Part shown: positions 5,574 to 5,721 of the stretch, one piece after another | Numbering within the stretch: position 1 is the stretch's first letter | Layout of the letters: every line of letters starts with the position of its first letter | Origin: Candidatus Dormiibacterota bacterium | GTDB taxonomy: Bacteria; Chloroflexota; Dormibacteria; Aeolococcales; Bog-877 | Assembly: GCA_030038765.1 (NCBI GenBank) | Contig: JASHRA010000184.1 | Location: 1 to 5,721 of the forward strand | DNA length: 5,721 bases | Direction of reading: 5' to 3' | The notes under the pieces: generated by a model | The model's database searches: none | Told to the model about the DNA's origin: nothing | What the model saw: only the letters and a program-made list of their open reading frames with translations | Position numbers and translations under genes: made by a program

Positions 5574-5721
5574 TCAGGTGAGGCTCTCCCTCCGGTAGAG
5601 ACGGATGGCCAGGGGCACGAATACGGCCAGCAGGAGCAGCGCCCAGAGGGCGGTCGCCAGCTCCGGGTGCTGCAGCGGCCAGACCTGGATCGAGGCGGAG
5701 GGATTGGGGTTGCCGAAGAGG
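5574..5721 (-). CDS. ABC-2 type transporter permease, C-terminal part
   Basis: Read on the minus strand, the frame from 5720 down to the TGA at 5574-5576 encodes 48 residues beginning LFGNPNPSASIQVWPLQHPE and ending RLYRRESLT. The FGNPNP...WPLQHPE loop, followed by one hydrophobic helix (LATALWALLLLAVFVPLAI) and a short basic tail, is the typical end of DrrB-like ABC-2 permeases. These work with an ATPase subunit to export drugs, lipids or other hydrophobic compounds. The basic tail suggests the C-terminus faces the cytoplasm. The start and most of the gene lie beyond the window. Its very high GC matches the cupin flank and differs from the three genes between. It converges on the peptidase gene and is not part of that operon. 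Confidence 0.85.
   Translation of the reverse strand, partial: LFGNPNPSASIQVWPLQHPELATALWALLLLAVFVPLAIRLYRRESLT

Overview
The window is high-GC bacterial DNA, most likely from an actinobacterium. The reasons are strongly G/C-biased third codon positions, a GTG start, AGGAGG-type ribosome sites, an IclR regulator, and the tail of a DrrB-like ABC-2 permease. No rRNA, tRNA, CRISPR array, insertion sequence or integrase was found, so the genus cannot be named.

Layout. (1) 1-498: a small cupin-fold gene with a good ribosome site at 35-40 and an ATG at 47. Its conserved cupin core lies in another frame from position ~130-160 to the stop at 498, so the gene is frameshifted. (2) 499-734: a very GC-rich spacer with a terminator-like hairpin, a candidate promoter, and a perfect 6+6 inverted repeat (ATTCCG-N5-CGGAAT) next to the regulator start. 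(3) 735-1532: an IclR-family regulator. (4) 1625-3484: an exported family-5 peptide/solute-binding protein of an ABC importer, with a Sec-type signal but no lipobox cysteine. (5) 3524-5503: a cytoplasmic S9-family serine peptidase (prolyl oligopeptidase / acylaminoacyl-peptidase type) with an intact Ser522-Asp602-His634 triad. (6) 5574-5721, minus strand: the C-terminus of an ABC-2 permease that runs off the window and faces the peptidase convergently.

How the genes may work together (inference). Genes 3-5 run in one direction with gaps of 92 and 39 bp and look like a small operon: a ligand-sensing regulator, an extracytoplasmic binding protein for a peptide-like solute, and an intracellular peptidase that could cleave what is imported. 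No permease or ATPase gene accompanies the binding protein here, so the transport core must be encoded elsewhere, or the binding protein acts as a sensor or scavenger. Hand-counted lines in the block from ~690 to 5500 mostly run 52-70% GC, against 70-80% in both flanks. This suggests the three-gene block was inserted between the cupin gene and the permease gene.

The window shows recognisable families in an unusual arrangement. There is no clear sign of a wholly new kind of system. The points most worth checking are the operator next to the IclR start, the orphan binding protein-peptidase pair, and the cupin frameshift.
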